In this document: positions 25,870 through 64,000 of the stretch, piece by piece
How the letters are laid out: every line of letters begins with the position of its first letter
Position numbering within the stretch: the first letter of the stretch is position 1
DNA from: Chelonoidis abingdonii
Lineage: Eukaryota; Chordata; Testudines; Testudinidae
NCBI RefSeq assembly: GCF_003597395.2
Contig: NC_133782.1
Location: 4,606,096 to 4,670,095 of the forward strand
Length of the DNA: 64,000 nt
Direction of reading: 5' to 3'
Notes under the pieces: model-generated
The model's database searches: none
What the model saw: the letters and a program-made list of their open reading frames with translations, nothing else
Told to the model about the DNA's origin: nothing
Translations under genes and position numbers: made by a program

Positions 25870-26115
25870 TGCTTAAGTGACTTAGCAGCCTGCATCCCAT
25901 TTCCAAACGCGCTACTGCAAGGAAAAACCCACGGCACCGAGGCCCAAAGCAATTGACTCAGGCTCACCCTGCTGGGCTAAAATAGGCCCAGGCTCCAGTC
26001 CAGCTGGAAACAGCTCCATTGCTATCGTTAGCCCCTCAAGCCTGAGTCAACTGACCCGGGTGTTGAGACCCAGTGAGGTGGGATTCTCTTTGGGGTGTAG
26101 ATGTAACCCACACAC
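25870..26115. repeat. GACTCAGGCTC-type interspersed repeat
   Basis: CAATTGACTCAGGCTCACCC, AATAGGCCCAGGCTCCAG and a terminal TGTAGATGTAACCCAC belong to the same broad GTCTACAC repeat group (nucleotide phrase GACTCAGGCTC). Confidence 0.5.
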
Positions 26116-26369
26116 CTCCTGGGTGTGGGGTTCTGGTCCTTCTACTGGCACCAAGACCACTTAGAAAGAGATTAGTGAGTCTGCTCTACAGCCTTAGCTA
26201 ACAGCCGGCTGGCTTGTATCTCATGCAGTAGAGACTCATGCATTAAATGCCAGAGGTCCCACCTTGAATCCTGCCCGTCGACAACTGGGGCCTGTCAGCA
26301 TTACATAAACATACCTTTAAGGGCCTCAGTCTCACTGATAAAAATCAAGGCTTCTCTGGCTCTTGCAGT

Positions 26370-26535
26370 GCTTTACCCAGGCAGCAATGGTTCATCATCG
26401 GCAAAGTGGGGAAACTGAGGCACAGAAGAGCAAAGTGACGTGCAGAAGGCTACAAAGTACCTCTTGGAACAGGGAATAGAGCCCAGCTTGCCTTGCTCCC
26501 GAGTCCAGTGCATCATCCACTGGGCCACACCACTG
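26370..26535 (-). repeat. MIR-like SINE, antisense
   Basis: AAAGTGGGGAAACTGAGGCA, GTGACGTGCAGAAGGCTAC, GAATAGAGCCCAG and a terminal CCACTGGGCCACACCACTGCC: an almost complete antisense copy. Confidence 0.8.
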
Positions 26536-26539
26536 CCTT

Positions 26540-29430
26540 CCTATTGTTATCTTCCTGCACACCCCTGGCCCACAGCCTCAAAGGTATTCAGGCATGGAAT
26601 GCCCAGTGAGTTCCTATTTCCTAGCAGCTAGAGGTCCCTGGTGTCCTGGCTGATGTGCCAGGGGACAGAAAGGAGTTTTCTAAAACTCTGCCTGAGTCTC
26701 TGCAGGCTGCAGCCTCCTCCCTGGGAGCCTCTGTCATCTTACTGTGTGTCAGCTCTCCCCGCGGCAGCGAAAAGGCCGCACGACGCTGCCCCTCCACGCT
26801 GCGCTTGGCTGCCAGCAAATGATGGCAGGCTGCAAGTAACGAGGCAGGAGACAGGCTGTTTTCCATCTTTCTGCTCTGGGGAAGGTGCTGCTACGTACAG
26901 CGAGAGGGGCTCATAGTCTAATTGTCAGCGTTTGGTTAGGGTGATCCTGTCAGTGAACCCTCAGCCTCCCAGCGTCCTCCTCTTCCACTTCAGACCAGAG
27001 CCTGCCGTGTAGTCTAGGGGCTGTCAGCTTGTCACATCTTCACGGCCTGTTTCGTGGTGGCCCAGGACATGAGCCTTTGTCATGTACTCCACGAATGCAG
27101 GGATGCACTGGGTGCTGCAGGGGCAGAGGTGGATGCTCTCAGACAGCAGGGGAAGGGCAACTGCTAGCCTGCTTTGAGACAGTGCCATTATCACCCCCCC
27201 CCTTCCCCCGTGTGGCACAAGGGCGGGGGGCGGGGGCTGGGTCATGCATTCTGTGTGGCAGCAGCCACCACTGGCTGCTTTGACACCAGAAGGTTCTGGG
27301 GTGTCTGAGCACCCTCAATTCCCGCTTGTGGGGCTTTCAAATCCAAGGGGCTTTGGTTTCCCTTGCGACAGGGAGCATGGAGTTCTTCAGGACACAGCCA
27401 GCCACACTGCTCCCCTCCCCCAGCCTGCAGCCCGCAGGACCGTGCGCCCCCTTCGCTGGTGTAGCGAGACCTGTGGATGCGTGCCCAGGCGGCCCACTCA
27501 CCTTCCCCGGCGCCTGCAGCGCAGGAAGTCCAAGGCCTATGCCTAGCTAAGTGGATTGTCTGGTGCTGGAGTTAAGCCACCACTCCGCAGGGCAAGGGCT
27601 AGGTTGATGGAAGCGTTTTTCTGGTGACCTCGCAGTGTCTAGCCTGGGGCTTATGGCAGCTTAACGATCTCTCTCCAGGGGGTGAACTCCCTCCCAGGGA
27701 TGTAGCTAGCATAGGCGTGGACGGCGTGGGGCTCCACAGTTGGAGCACCCACAGATCAGCTCCTTGTCTCTCCCCTCCAGCATCTCCCACCCACCACAAT
27801 CAGCTGTTCAGCAGCATGCAGGAGGTGCTGGGGGGCATGGGGAGTGGGGCAGGGTGGGAAGAGGTGGAGTAGGGGCTTGGGGGAAGGAGTTGAGTGGGGC
27901 ATGGCTTGGGGCAGAGCAGAGGTCAAGCCCCCCCAGGAATTCAGCATCTCTGCTAGGTTGACCTACATTTTAGGTATAGCACAGGGCTTGGAGGGGATGC
28001 CCTGGACCAGGCTTAGCACTTGCCTCCCTCAGCTAGGTCTGGGTTTGGGGTCACACGTGCCGCGGCCTGCCTTGCTGCTCCTCCTCTGGCACTGCAGCTA
28101 GCGCGGTGGGTCACTTGCCATGGAAACTCACTTTCTTTCACTGCATGTGTGCTTGCGAGCTTTCGGGCCACCTACGCTTGGAGGTATTTTTAGTGCAAGC
28201 TTATCAGGTGTCGGCACTACCTCCCTGCACAACTTTCAAGTGCTGAGATCCTGCGTTCGCCGCATGTGGGGCTGAGTTTAATTAGCTGAGGATTTGTGCA
28301 AGAAGCTACACTAGTGAGTACAGCTATTTCGAGCCCAAACCCCTCACTGATTTCCACCCTGCTGCCCCCACGCAGCTTCCTGCCCACATGACCTTTGCTA
28401 AGCCCTTCCAACAAGCACATTCCTGCCTCAGCTGTCAGCTCATGGGGTGCGCCTGTGTACCGGGGAGCTGCGCCCTCTCCCTGCAGCGCAGCAGGGCTGG
28501 GCGGATTGAATCTCTCCTGCTCCTGCTGCCAGCAGCTCTGGTGTTATGATGAACCTGGCCCTGAGGAGGGGAAAATACTGGAGGCTGCTCTGAAATCCTG
28601 CAGGAAACTAGCCCTGGCTGTTCAGCTGTGCAGGTTTCCTGTCATCATCCATTTATTTTGGCAGAGACCCCTTCCCGGGAGGTTTACAAAACTCGAGTAG
28701 CTTCCTGCAGACAGTCCCCATCCCTCCCACTGTGTAACAGCTCTGATTCAGCGAGGACAAGCCTGAGGAGGGGACACAGAGAACAGGCCCCATCCAGGGA
28801 GATCAAGAACCACAGGAGTCAGTGTGTCCGCACTTGGCTGCTCTCAGCCTGGCTGCAACACGTACCACGTTCTCCTTCCTGCCTTGGGCTCCCTGTTCCC
28901 ATAGTGGGCTTGTGCCTTTAGCCCTCCTGCTAGTGTCTGCACTGATGGGAACAGGCAGCCCCTGGAGTGGGAGCCAGCCATGCAGGCAGGAGTCACTTCT
29001 GACCGCTGGCCAGAGCAGCAAGGACCCAGTGAAGCTGCAGCAATGGCCCGTGCTGCAATCATCAGTCCCCAGCAGTTCGGCTGTTCGCTGCGGAGTGACA
29101 GGAAGACAAGGATACAGCACAATTCTCGCCTTCCCCAGCGTTCCTCCTTCCTCTCGCTGGGACAGAAGGACAGCGCCTCCGACCTCAGCCATGGCCGCCC
29201 TTGCCTTTCAGAGCGCCTAGCAGCACCGTGCTGCTCCTTTTCCAGTCCTCACACAGGCCTGTGTCCTCCTCGTTGCTGTACCGTGTGTCCCAGGACAGAC
29301 TGGCGACGGTGGAGAAGGGATCGGAGCATTTTCAACCCAGGCACCAGATTCAGGGTGATAAAGCTCATTTTAAAACTCCTCCTGTGTTTATCTGGGAGCT
29401 GCACGGGGATTAGACCTGCACCTGGCCAGG
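26540..29430. other. Intergenic sequence downstream of UCKL1, no gene seen
   Basis: G+C-moderate sequence with many overlapping ORFs of 60-170 codons on both strands and no splice-bounded conserved exon. I specifically looked for a DnaJ domain and a cysteine-string exon of DNAJC5 here and did not see them. Confidence 0.5.
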
Positions 29431-29439
29431 GGGTTGGGG

Positions 29440-29770
29440 CTATGCTGCAAGAAAACTGGAGAAAATCTTTATTTTGTTTGTTATAAAATCTCACATAAGT
29501 TACATAGGCAAATATTTAAATTAAAATAAATTAACTCCGCTCTAAAGTGGGACATGTGCCTGTGCACATACAGTCAGCTAGGATTTGTATTTCTTCCTTT
29601 TTAAAAAATAGGCCCTAGACTTCAAACGCAACAGCTGAAAAAAGATCTATGCCCCAGGGGAAATCTTTTTGGAAATGTACAACAGAAGAGTAAGGTGCAG
29701 TGGCGGCAAAGCTGCCTCGGCTCCGGGGTGGGGGTCCCGTCTTCTGACCCAGGGCAGGCGGGGGTGTTTG
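29440..29770 (-). other. UCKL1: UCKL1 3' untranslated region
   Basis: Sequence between the stop codon and the poly(A) signal, AT-rich toward its distal end. No ORF or recognisable repeat was seen. The 3' limit is inferred as 10-30 nt beyond the AATAAA signal. Confidence 0.7.
29468..29473 (-). terminator. UCKL1: Poly(A) signal for UCKL1
   Basis: AATAAA on the minus strand about 300 nt after the stop codon, followed on that strand by a T-rich stretch (TTTTCTCC..TTTTCTTGC) that fits a downstream element. Confidence 0.7.
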
Positions 29771-56649
<26,879 letters not shown>

Positions 56650-56659
56650 CTAGGAGATG

Positions 56660-57100
56660 GGAAGAAGAAGAAACCTGGTCATCTGGGGCAACATTCGCAG
56701 CGGGGGCCCCCCAATCTGTGAGGGCATCCCCTCGGGAGCCGTGCAGGGGGGCTGAAACTGACACACTGACCCAAAAAAACAGGCCAGAGGGATTAACAAT
56801 AAACCGTCTTCTCCTGAACTCGCCCAGGCGAAGGAACACAGCTAGGTTAACCCTCCTCTCCCAGCCATTGTGCCATCTCTGCAGTGGATTCTGCAGTGGT
56901 TCTTCGCACTGCCAGTGGGATGGAACAAACCCCGCAGGATGGAGGCCAGAGGAGGGTTGTGCCCAAAGCATTGCATTAACCCACTGCCTAAGGGCACTCC
57001 TGGGTCTGACAGGCTTCAGAAAGAGGCCGTTTGGTAACAGGAAGTTGCCCCAAGTTCTGGCCCTGACTAGGGCCATCAGCAGCAAGCTGCTGTTCACGGA
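56660..57100. other. UCKL1 intron 1, no exon seen
   Basis: Immediately upstream of the first visible UCKL1 exon. No ATG-bearing exon with the expected Ala/Pro-rich N terminus was found. Confidence 0.45.
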
Positions 57101-57104
57101 AAGT

Positions 57105-57345
57105 CTCTAGTGGATAGAGGGATCTGGAGCTCCAGACCCCGGGCTCTCCTCCGGGCTGTGCCAGGCTGCTTGTGTGAGCTCAGGCCAGTCGCTCAACCAT
57201 TACGTGCCTCAGTTTGCCCATGTGTAAAAACTTGCCTGCTAGTACCTCATCCAGGGGGAAGTTTGCTGGTGAAAGCTTCTGAGCTCCTCCCGGGCGAAGG
57301 GGCTACAAAAGCACATAGCATTGGGAAGTGCCATGATGGAGAGAG
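57105..57345 (+). repeat. tRNA-derived SINE, diverged
   Basis: AGTGGATAGAGGGATCTGGA, GAGCTCAGGCCAGTCGCTC, CGTGCCTCAGTTTGCCCATG and CTACAAAAGCACATAGCATT occur in SINE order. Confidence 0.65.
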
Positions 57346-57658
57346 TCTCCTCTCGAAAGCTCACTCAGCAAGCAGTGAATTCTGTGTTATTCAAGTGCCA
57401 GGGTAAGAACGTCTCTGTTCTTTAGCCGGGCCTGGCCCGAAGCAGCCCAGACGTGTTTACACGACTGTGGAGAACACACAAGCATCTATATGAGGCCACA
57501 CACTCCCACCCCTTAACGCACACCTCTTCAGGCAATATCTCCTCCCTCCCCCCCTCTGTTACCCAAACTGCCCCCCCACTGGCCTGCCCTGAACAGCCCC
57601 CTCGAGTCTCATCTCTCTCTCTCTGCAGGGCAGGGAATGTGTGCCCAGCTGCGGAAAG

Positions 57659-57764
57659 CCCGCCACGGGGCCACCCACCGCTCTTTGCAGGACAAGCCCG
57701 CCACGGGGCCACCCACCGCTCTTTGCTGGACAAGCCTGCCACGGGGCCACCCAGGTCTGTCAGC
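57659..57764. repeat. 38-bp tandem repeat, about 2.7 copies
   Basis: The unit starts CCCGCCACGGGGCCACCCAC and ends GGACAAG, with starts at 57659, 57697 and 57735. Copies differ by single bases and the last stops at GGCCACCCAG. Confidence 0.95.
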
Positions 57765-57769
57765 AGGGC

Positions 57770-58935
57770 ACAGAAGGAACTGGAGACAAAGAGGTGCTTT
57801 GGACATCAAGTGCCTCACCCCCACCCCACCTCCTGACCCCAGCTAATTTGCTGAAGGGGCCAAAGCCTAGGAGAAAACAGCCAGGCCACAAAGGCAGGCA
57901 GAGGAAATCACTCTGCACAGGACAGAAAATCTGGGGATCCCCCCTTGCTATGTTCACTGCGCTGGGGGAACTCTCCCACTTATTTCCAGGGGTTCCCCCC
58001 GCAGCATCATTTCAGTGCCATCCAATTTCTATGCTGTACTCTCTTTACGAAGCGAGATGGGCAGCAGGGGCTGGGGGCGGTGGAAAAGGTGTGTGTTTGC
58101 AGCCAAGTGAGTTCAGAGGGGCAGCAGAGTCACGCGGGCTGAACGGGCTCCTGGAAGTTGGAGCAGCTCCTGGCCCTCTGTGGACTCACTCCAAACCCTT
58201 TTGGTCTCTGACCAGCTCTGGCTGTAACCTTTCAAACCCTGCTTGAGAGGCTCAGCAGCAGGCAACCTGCCAAGGGATTAGGGAGATCATCTACCTGGCC
58301 TGGAATTTAACAACATGCCAGCCTCCATCTCCCAGTGAAACTCGTGCCCGGCTGCAGAGGAGATGACCACTCAGCCTTCACCAATCCCACAGCATGCAAG
58401 CGCCCGCCGCCCATACGGAGCTGTTTGTGATGGCGGTGACAAGTTTGTTTCTTTCCCATTGGCTTGATGGCCCTTCCCCCCCTCACTATCTTTGGGTTTC
58501 TTCCCCACCTAGCAAACACTAATCCCCTCCTCAGCCCCCAGGGTCTGAATGGAGCAGAAAAGGGACCATCTCGCCTTTACTGACTTCTGCTTCCTCCGAC
58601 GGTAACAGCATGAGCCCTGCAGCCCCAATTGTGGCAGTCGGGTTCTGATGGACAAGGCGCAGTAGCTGCTGCAGATCCAACATGAAGAGCATGATCCTTT
58701 GAGTCCAACACCCAGGGGACTGGCTTGAGGGTTTTTATATTGCTTGGCTACTCAATGGTAAGTTTTTATGGTTTTTTTTTTAAACTTTTTTCCCCCAACC
58801 TGCTTATAACAATTTTAAACCTGGTCAAAGCTTGGTCTGAAAACCCTCAGCAAAAGTACAACTGAAAGTTTAAATGTTCAAAGCACCTGCTGCAGCTGCA
58901 CAGAACAAATAGTGAAAAGGTGTAAATCTTGGTCT
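57770..58935. other. UCKL1 intron 1 or upstream sequence, no gene seen
   Basis: Overlapping ORFs of 60-200 codons, one running through the tandem repeat, none with domain or splice support. Confidence 0.4.
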
Positions 58936-58944
58936 CTCAGCTAG

Positions 58945-59090
58945 CAGGAGGAGGGGTTGGTGGGTCAGGCAAAGGGCCAGGAATCAAGCAATCTGGGTTC
59001 AGTTCCCAGCTCCATCACGGATTCCCTGCATGATCCTGAGTGACTCACGGAGCCTTTCTGGGCCTCAGATAACAGCTGTCTTTCCTTTCC
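58945..59090 (+). repeat. tRNA-derived SINE fragment
   Basis: CAATCTGGGTTCAGTTCCCAG (B-box region), CTGCATGATCCTGAGTGACTC and CCTTTCTGGGCCTCAGATAA. Confidence 0.75.
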
Positions 59091-59099
59091 TCTGGTTCT

Positions 59100-61010
59100 T
59101 CTATTTAGGTCACATCTAACCAGAGGATGTGGGCAGCCCCTGCCTCTCCTTTACTTTAGTGGAGTTGCATCCAGGTGCAGGGATCTGATCACACAGCAAC
59201 GTCCATGACAGAGAATTAAACAGCATGATCACGAACAGGTGAAGCCGACAGGGAACGTCCACTGGACTGTATCAACTCAAAGGGCTCCTTCCCGCACAGA
59301 GAAAGCGTGAAAGCACGGCCAGATAGCCTGGATATTTTGTTCTGCTCTCCCTTGGGGGACCCTGTGGCAGCAATTAACAGCGTCCTATATTCCCCGAGCG
59401 GTGCTGACATCCGAGAAGGATGCTGCTGCGTAGACAAAGATGTTCCAGCTCGATAAAAGCAAAGATGACGAAGATGCAATTGTTATTTACTGGGGAGGAA
59501 AAAATGTTTGTTTCATCTACATTCCAAACGCAGCTCTCTGGGTGGGGACTGATAGCTCGTGAAGCATCTGAGCGAGTTTTACCGATGGAGAACACAGGGA
59601 TCCTGTCTACCAGAGCCCTTCTCACTCTTGTTTTCCTAGCCGCATCAGCAATACCATTGTGAGACGAGTGGGCAACCTCAGCTGGGCTCCGGGCAGTGCA
59701 GGGCTCTCAGGGCAGGATGGGGTTCAGTAAGCTTGGCAGGACAGGGTTTGTCTCATCCTCAGTGGTGGTGTTCGTCCCGTAGGCGTCTCCTGCATAGCTC
59801 AGGTCTGGGGCCCTGCCCGTGACCTCACATGCATAGCGTGGGTGAGATCACATCACATGGAGGGCACCATTTTGAGCCTGAGCAGCACTGAAGACGGAGC
59901 AGCTGACACCCGGTGAATTGGATCCAGCTTTTAGGGGGCCCTTCACTGCCTTGGGACCCCTGCAATTGGGGCAGATTCCCAACACCACAACTGCTCCTAC
60001 TCTTTCAAACCAACATGAGCCCAGCACAGTGGATCCCCTGTCCCTGACTCCAATCTCGAGGTGCCACCCTACTACAAATATAAAGTAGGGCCAGGAGCCA
60101 GGATCTCTCAAGTTCTGCTTTGCCTCTGCCTTTGGCTCAGTCAGCTGCAGTGGGCCCAGACTTTCAGAGGTGGCTTCTAATTTTGGATGTCCAACACGAG
60201 ACACCAGCAGGCTGATTTCCCAGAAGTGCCAACTTCCCGCAGCTCTCACCAACTTCAATTGGCGTTGCACATACTCGGCTCCTCTGAAAATCTGACCCCA
60301 GGTGGTTCAAGCCATGCCCAGAATTAGAGGCTACACTTTGAAAGTTGAAACCTCCATTTTTTTGTGCCTCCATTTCCTCATCTATAACACACACTCCACC
60401 CTGGACCCATCTTCCAGGATGCTGTGCTGATTAACATTTGTATAGCACTTGAGCTTGTGAAGTACCGTGCGCACACAGCAATCCCACTGCTTACCCAGCT
60501 GCAGCGTTCCAGCAGTGAGGACCATTGGGACCTTTTCTAACTTCCGTTGCCATGGGATGCATAAAAATATGTGTGGGAAAAAGATGACTTAGACATTTCC
60601 GTTCATGAGAAGCAGAACCATCATCTTGAAGGGTCTCTTGGGAGAACTCTTCTTGGATCCAGCAGAGAATTTTCATCCTATTCCAAGAGTTCATTTCTTA
60701 TTTGCTACATATTTTTGCTTCCAAGTAGCCTTGCAGTTTAACACAATCCCATAATCCAGGTATTAAGTGAACATATGTTTATTTGTTTCAGCTGTTTTGG
60801 AGTCCAACAAAGATCATGAAACAGAAACTAATGTTGCACTTCAACTTTTTTTACTGCTGTATTTTGTTGCTGTATTTTCTGATAGTGCACCAGAATTCTT
60901 CTGTTCGTCCCGTGTAATGGCAATTCCCATATATAGTTCCTAGACAGGTTTTTTTTGTTGGCTCCAATCTCTTTTTTAGTTCACCGTGTCAGTGACCAAC
61001 TGCTTATAAT
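59100..61010. other. Upstream/intron sequence, no gene seen
   Basis: Nothing recognised apart from a short SINE-like stretch near 60420-60490. The block 60700-60970 is AT-rich. Confidence 0.4.
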
Positions 61011-61011
61011 T

Positions 61012-61590
61012 AAGGCTGCGTGTTTTCTGTGACTTCTGCAGTGGCTAGTGCTGGCTCAGGGGCTGCCCGAGCTGGGCAGCCCCTGAGCCAGCAGTAGCAG
61101 TTTGGGGTAGGAGGAGCCTCATGGCTGGGGTAAGGGGTTAGGGTGCGGGTCCGCTTACCGGGGGGGCAGTCCCTGGCTCCCACAGGCATGTCCCTGCAGC
61201 TCCTAGGCAGAGGAGCCAGGGGGGCTTCATGCGCTGCCCACATGCTCCACCCCCGCAGCTCCCATTGGCTGTGGTTCCCAGCCAATGGGAGCTGCACCTG
61301 CAGAGCCGGTGCTTGTCGCAGGAGCAGCGTGCGGTGCCTTCCTGGCTGTCCCTCCCCCTAGGAGCAGACATATGGAGCTGGGTAGGGAGCCTGCGAGCCC
61401 CACCAACCCTTCCTTCCCACCAGCGGGGGGCTCCCCCCCAGAGCAGCCACAGCTTCTTGGCCCAAGTTTTAGTTAGGGATATATAGTAAAAGTCATGGAC
61501 AGGTCACAGGCTGTGAATATTTGTTTACTGTCTGTGACCTGTCCATGGCTTTTACTAAAAATATCCACGACTGAAATCTAGCTTTACTTA
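61012..61590. repeat. Palindrome-rich turtle interspersed repeat
   Basis: It carries three hairpins: 20-bp perfect arms at 61049-61068 and 61074-61093; 16-bp perfect arms at 61255-61270 and 61280-61295; and 24-bp near-perfect arms at 61486-61509 and 61532-61555. The last, with its GTCATGGACAGGTCACAG core, is a phrase I know from a common turtle/crocodilian repeat. The G+C-rich middle and AT-rich end suggest one element made of several modules. Its class is unknown. Confidence 0.75.
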
Positions 61591-61599
61591 CAATCTAAG

Positions 61600-63040
61600 C
61601 AGGCAAGATTGCATTATAAGGGGTTTGCAGAAGGGATAGTCTCACCACGTGCATATGGCATGCACACAGAATGATAATGCTTCGTCTTGCAGTAGTGCTT
61701 AGGACACTAGTCACAGAATGGGAGCCCAGCGTACAAACACAGAAGAAATGATGGTTCCCTGCCTCAAAGACCAAATAATCTAAGTGGGGCCCTGATCTCT
61801 GTTGGCTGTAACATGAAACAGCCTCAAGCATGGGCATTTAGCACACACAATCCTGCCCCTTAGGCAAGGAGGCTACTGTCAGCTCTGGGTTAATGGCCCA
61901 AGGCCACATGGATAGGTATTTGTAAAAAGAAAATTTGTATTTTGTACTAGAAAGAAGAAATTGGGCCTTGAGGTTTCTGGAGAGAGTTAAAATAATTTGA
62001 TTCAGAACGATCACTTGCTTGGCTTATGTTGCTGGAAGTTGGAATTACAACGAGGAGGCCGTATGAAAGGACTGCCCGCTCCGGGGGCTTCAGGGGAGCA
62101 CTCTAGCATTGCTCAGGTGCTTTGTGGGGTGTAACAGGTCATCAGAAAGCATTTCAAAGCCTTCGAGGCACTATAGCATCGTTCAGTTCTAAAGCCATCT
62201 CCTGTTGTCTGGGTACCGCACCTGGCCCAACAGGGTCCTGCTCCGCAACTAAGACAAGGTAATCCTCCCCAGAACTGATCACCGACTTGTAGATCTTGAA
62301 ATAGCCACAAAGTGAAGCCCACTTGGCTCACCAACGACAATGAAAGCCGAACGTTAATGCCGCCTCCTCGACATGAAGGGGATCAGTCCTGGTCGTAGAT
62401 TTCTCCCCACGGTTCTATGGGTAACGTTCTGAAAAGTAACTAAGTGACCTCGGAGCTGAAGTCTTGTTGAAAACCAACAGGACTCAGGCTTCGGCATAAC
62501 ATTTCAAAAGCACCAGGGGATGGAATCCTGGCTCCACCCATGTCAATGGGACTTTTGCCAGTGGCTTCAACACAGCCAGAACTTCAGCCTATATCTGAAG
62601 CATAATGGTCAGGAGAATGGAAGAGACCAGGAATGATCCTTTTACTGTCTCCCCTGTTGGTCTTCAGCTTAGACCTCAAAGAAGGGCTCTGATACATCAG
62701 GGATACCCTCCCACTTCAGCAGCTCCCCAGCTTGGGCCTTCTCATTGCTATTCCCAAAGGAGGGGAGCGGAGACACACCAGGGACAAGTAACCCCTCCTC
62801 TTCCTTGGCTGCTCCCTAAGGTACAGCCTGATGGGACATGCCCCCTGTGCGGGAACACGTTTCCAGTGAAGTCAGTCCAAGAAACCACAGGGGAACAACA
62901 CATCCCACCATGGTATGTTGTATTGGGTGGGACAGGGAGAATGAATTTCCAGTTAAAAACAAAGTGTCATTTCAGCCCCAAAACACTACGAGAGTTTAAT
63001 ACGAGGAAGGCTGGGTGCCTCCCAAATGTATCTGGGTACA
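61600..63040. other. Upstream/intron sequence, no gene seen
   Basis: A repeat-like CATGTCAATGGGACTTTTGCC phrase at about 62540; otherwise nothing recognised. Confidence 0.4.
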
Positions 63041-63044
63041 GCGC

Positions 63045-63260
63045 AGTGTTGCCTAGTGGCTCACGCACTAGACTGGGACTCAGTAGACCAACAATATTCT
63101 GTTCCTGCTGGGAGACCTTGGATAAGTCACTTCCTCTCTCCGTGCCTCATGGTCCCCATCTGTAAAATGGGAGAATGATACCGACACCCCTCCCCCCACC
63201 AAACACTTTGAGATCTGTGATAAGAAGAGCTGGATGTTAATAGTGTGAAATAATTATTCG
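63045..63260 (+). repeat. tRNA-derived SINE, well preserved
   Basis: GTTGCCTAGTGGCTCACGCA (A-box region), CCTTGGATAAGTCACTTCC, ATGGTCCCCATCTGTAAAATG and ACACTTTGAGATCTGTGATAA are all in order. This is the best-preserved SINE in the window. Confidence 0.88.
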
Positions 63261-63264
63261 CTGC

Positions 63265-64000
63265 CAGGTAGACAGAGAAGTTTCCTCTCCTTCCTTGCTG
63301 CCCTTTGCCCCATCCTCTCCCACTCAGAGACACGGGATTCTGGATAAGCCAGGGAAGTATTATTTCAGCTTTTAACATTAAACCTGACCAGATGAAGGAC
63401 AGAGACACGCTCTGGCTACACAGCCCTGGACACTCATCACAACACTCCCAACGTCACAAAATTCTCTCGCGTCTCTGCAGATTCCTCCTGATTCTCAACC
63501 ACAATCTTTCCTCCAGAAAGGACTCCAGATTAAATCCTTCCCACCTAATCCCACTTGCCCTGACCGGGGGAGGGGCAGAGCAAACTCCAGGGATAATTCC
63601 GGTTCCTTGACCAGTGTGAAACACCAGTGAATTCGTTCCGCAGTGTCCCAGAGAGCTGTCCGCTAATCCTGGAGAGTAAATTGACTGCACTCCTGTTGGT
63701 GATTGATGTGTTAGCCCCAGTCTCTGTGCTGCAAAATGGGAATTAGTTGTGCAGATTAATATTGGCACAAACTAAGGTAGCTTTTCTTTGTCACTCAATT
63801 TACCCATCATTCAGGGGAGAGAGGAGATGGATGCTTCCAATTTTACTTCAGACTTTGCCCCTAGTCTCAGGTAGTCCTGGGGCTGCCCCCCTTTTAAAGT
63901 TCAGTTCCTTCCATCCCAAAGCATTCTGTGCACCAAAGTGCCATCTATTGGCTTTAGGACCAGCTAGCATCATGGACAGGATCAGACAGGTTGAGAGGCC
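63265..64000. other. Right edge of window, no gene seen
   Basis: No exon, promoter-like CpG block or clear repeat recognised. Confidence 0.4.

Noticed and set aside
57641..58246. 201-codon plus-strand ORF
   Set aside because: It runs through the 38-bp tandem repeat, whose period stays open by chance. The remainder has no domain or splice support.

Overview
This is vertebrate nuclear DNA, most likely from a turtle. Coding sequence is sparse and split into short exons with consensus splice sites. The interspersed repeats look chelonian: a TGACCAGA-ended MITE, a CAGGGGT...ACCCCTG hAT-type MITE, GTCTACAC elements, CR1 3' ends, tRNA-derived SINEs and MIR-like SINEs. The turtle assignment comes from remembered repeat families, not a database search.

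The only protein-coding gene I can establish is UCKL1 (uridine-cytidine kinase-like 1) on the minus strand. Fourteen coding exons run from 56649 down to the stop codon at 29771-29773, including a 17-nt microexon. They join in frame to 508 codons: a short basic N-terminal segment, a complete uridine/cytidine kinase domain with its P-loop, and a C-terminal uracil-phosphoribosyltransferase-like domain. The first coding exon (about 40 residues in mammals) is not visible and probably lies beyond position 64000. A poly(A) signal sits at 29468-29473.

Positions 1-600 are a CpG-rich block with a TATA element and a CACGTG box, probably the promoter of a gene mostly or wholly outside the window. Positions 730 to about 29400 hold no gene I can recognise, only repeats and unique sequence, including an AT-rich block at 18.2-20.3 kb with one exon-like 84-nt interval. 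DNAJC5, the convergent neighbour of UCKL1 in mammals, was not found here. Positions 29.4-56.7 kb are UCKL1 exons and introns. From 56.7 kb to the end is UCKL1 intron 1 or upstream sequence, with SINEs, a 38-bp tandem repeat and a palindromic repeat.

The most unusual object is at 33648-37728, inside a UCKL1 intron and in the opposite orientation: a broken but collinear copy of an R4/Dong-clade non-LTR retrotransposon. Its 5' end looks like a tRNA gene with Pol III A and B boxes. It lies between a complex microsatellite and a TA repeat and is CpG-rich and frameshifted in a way unlike its surroundings.
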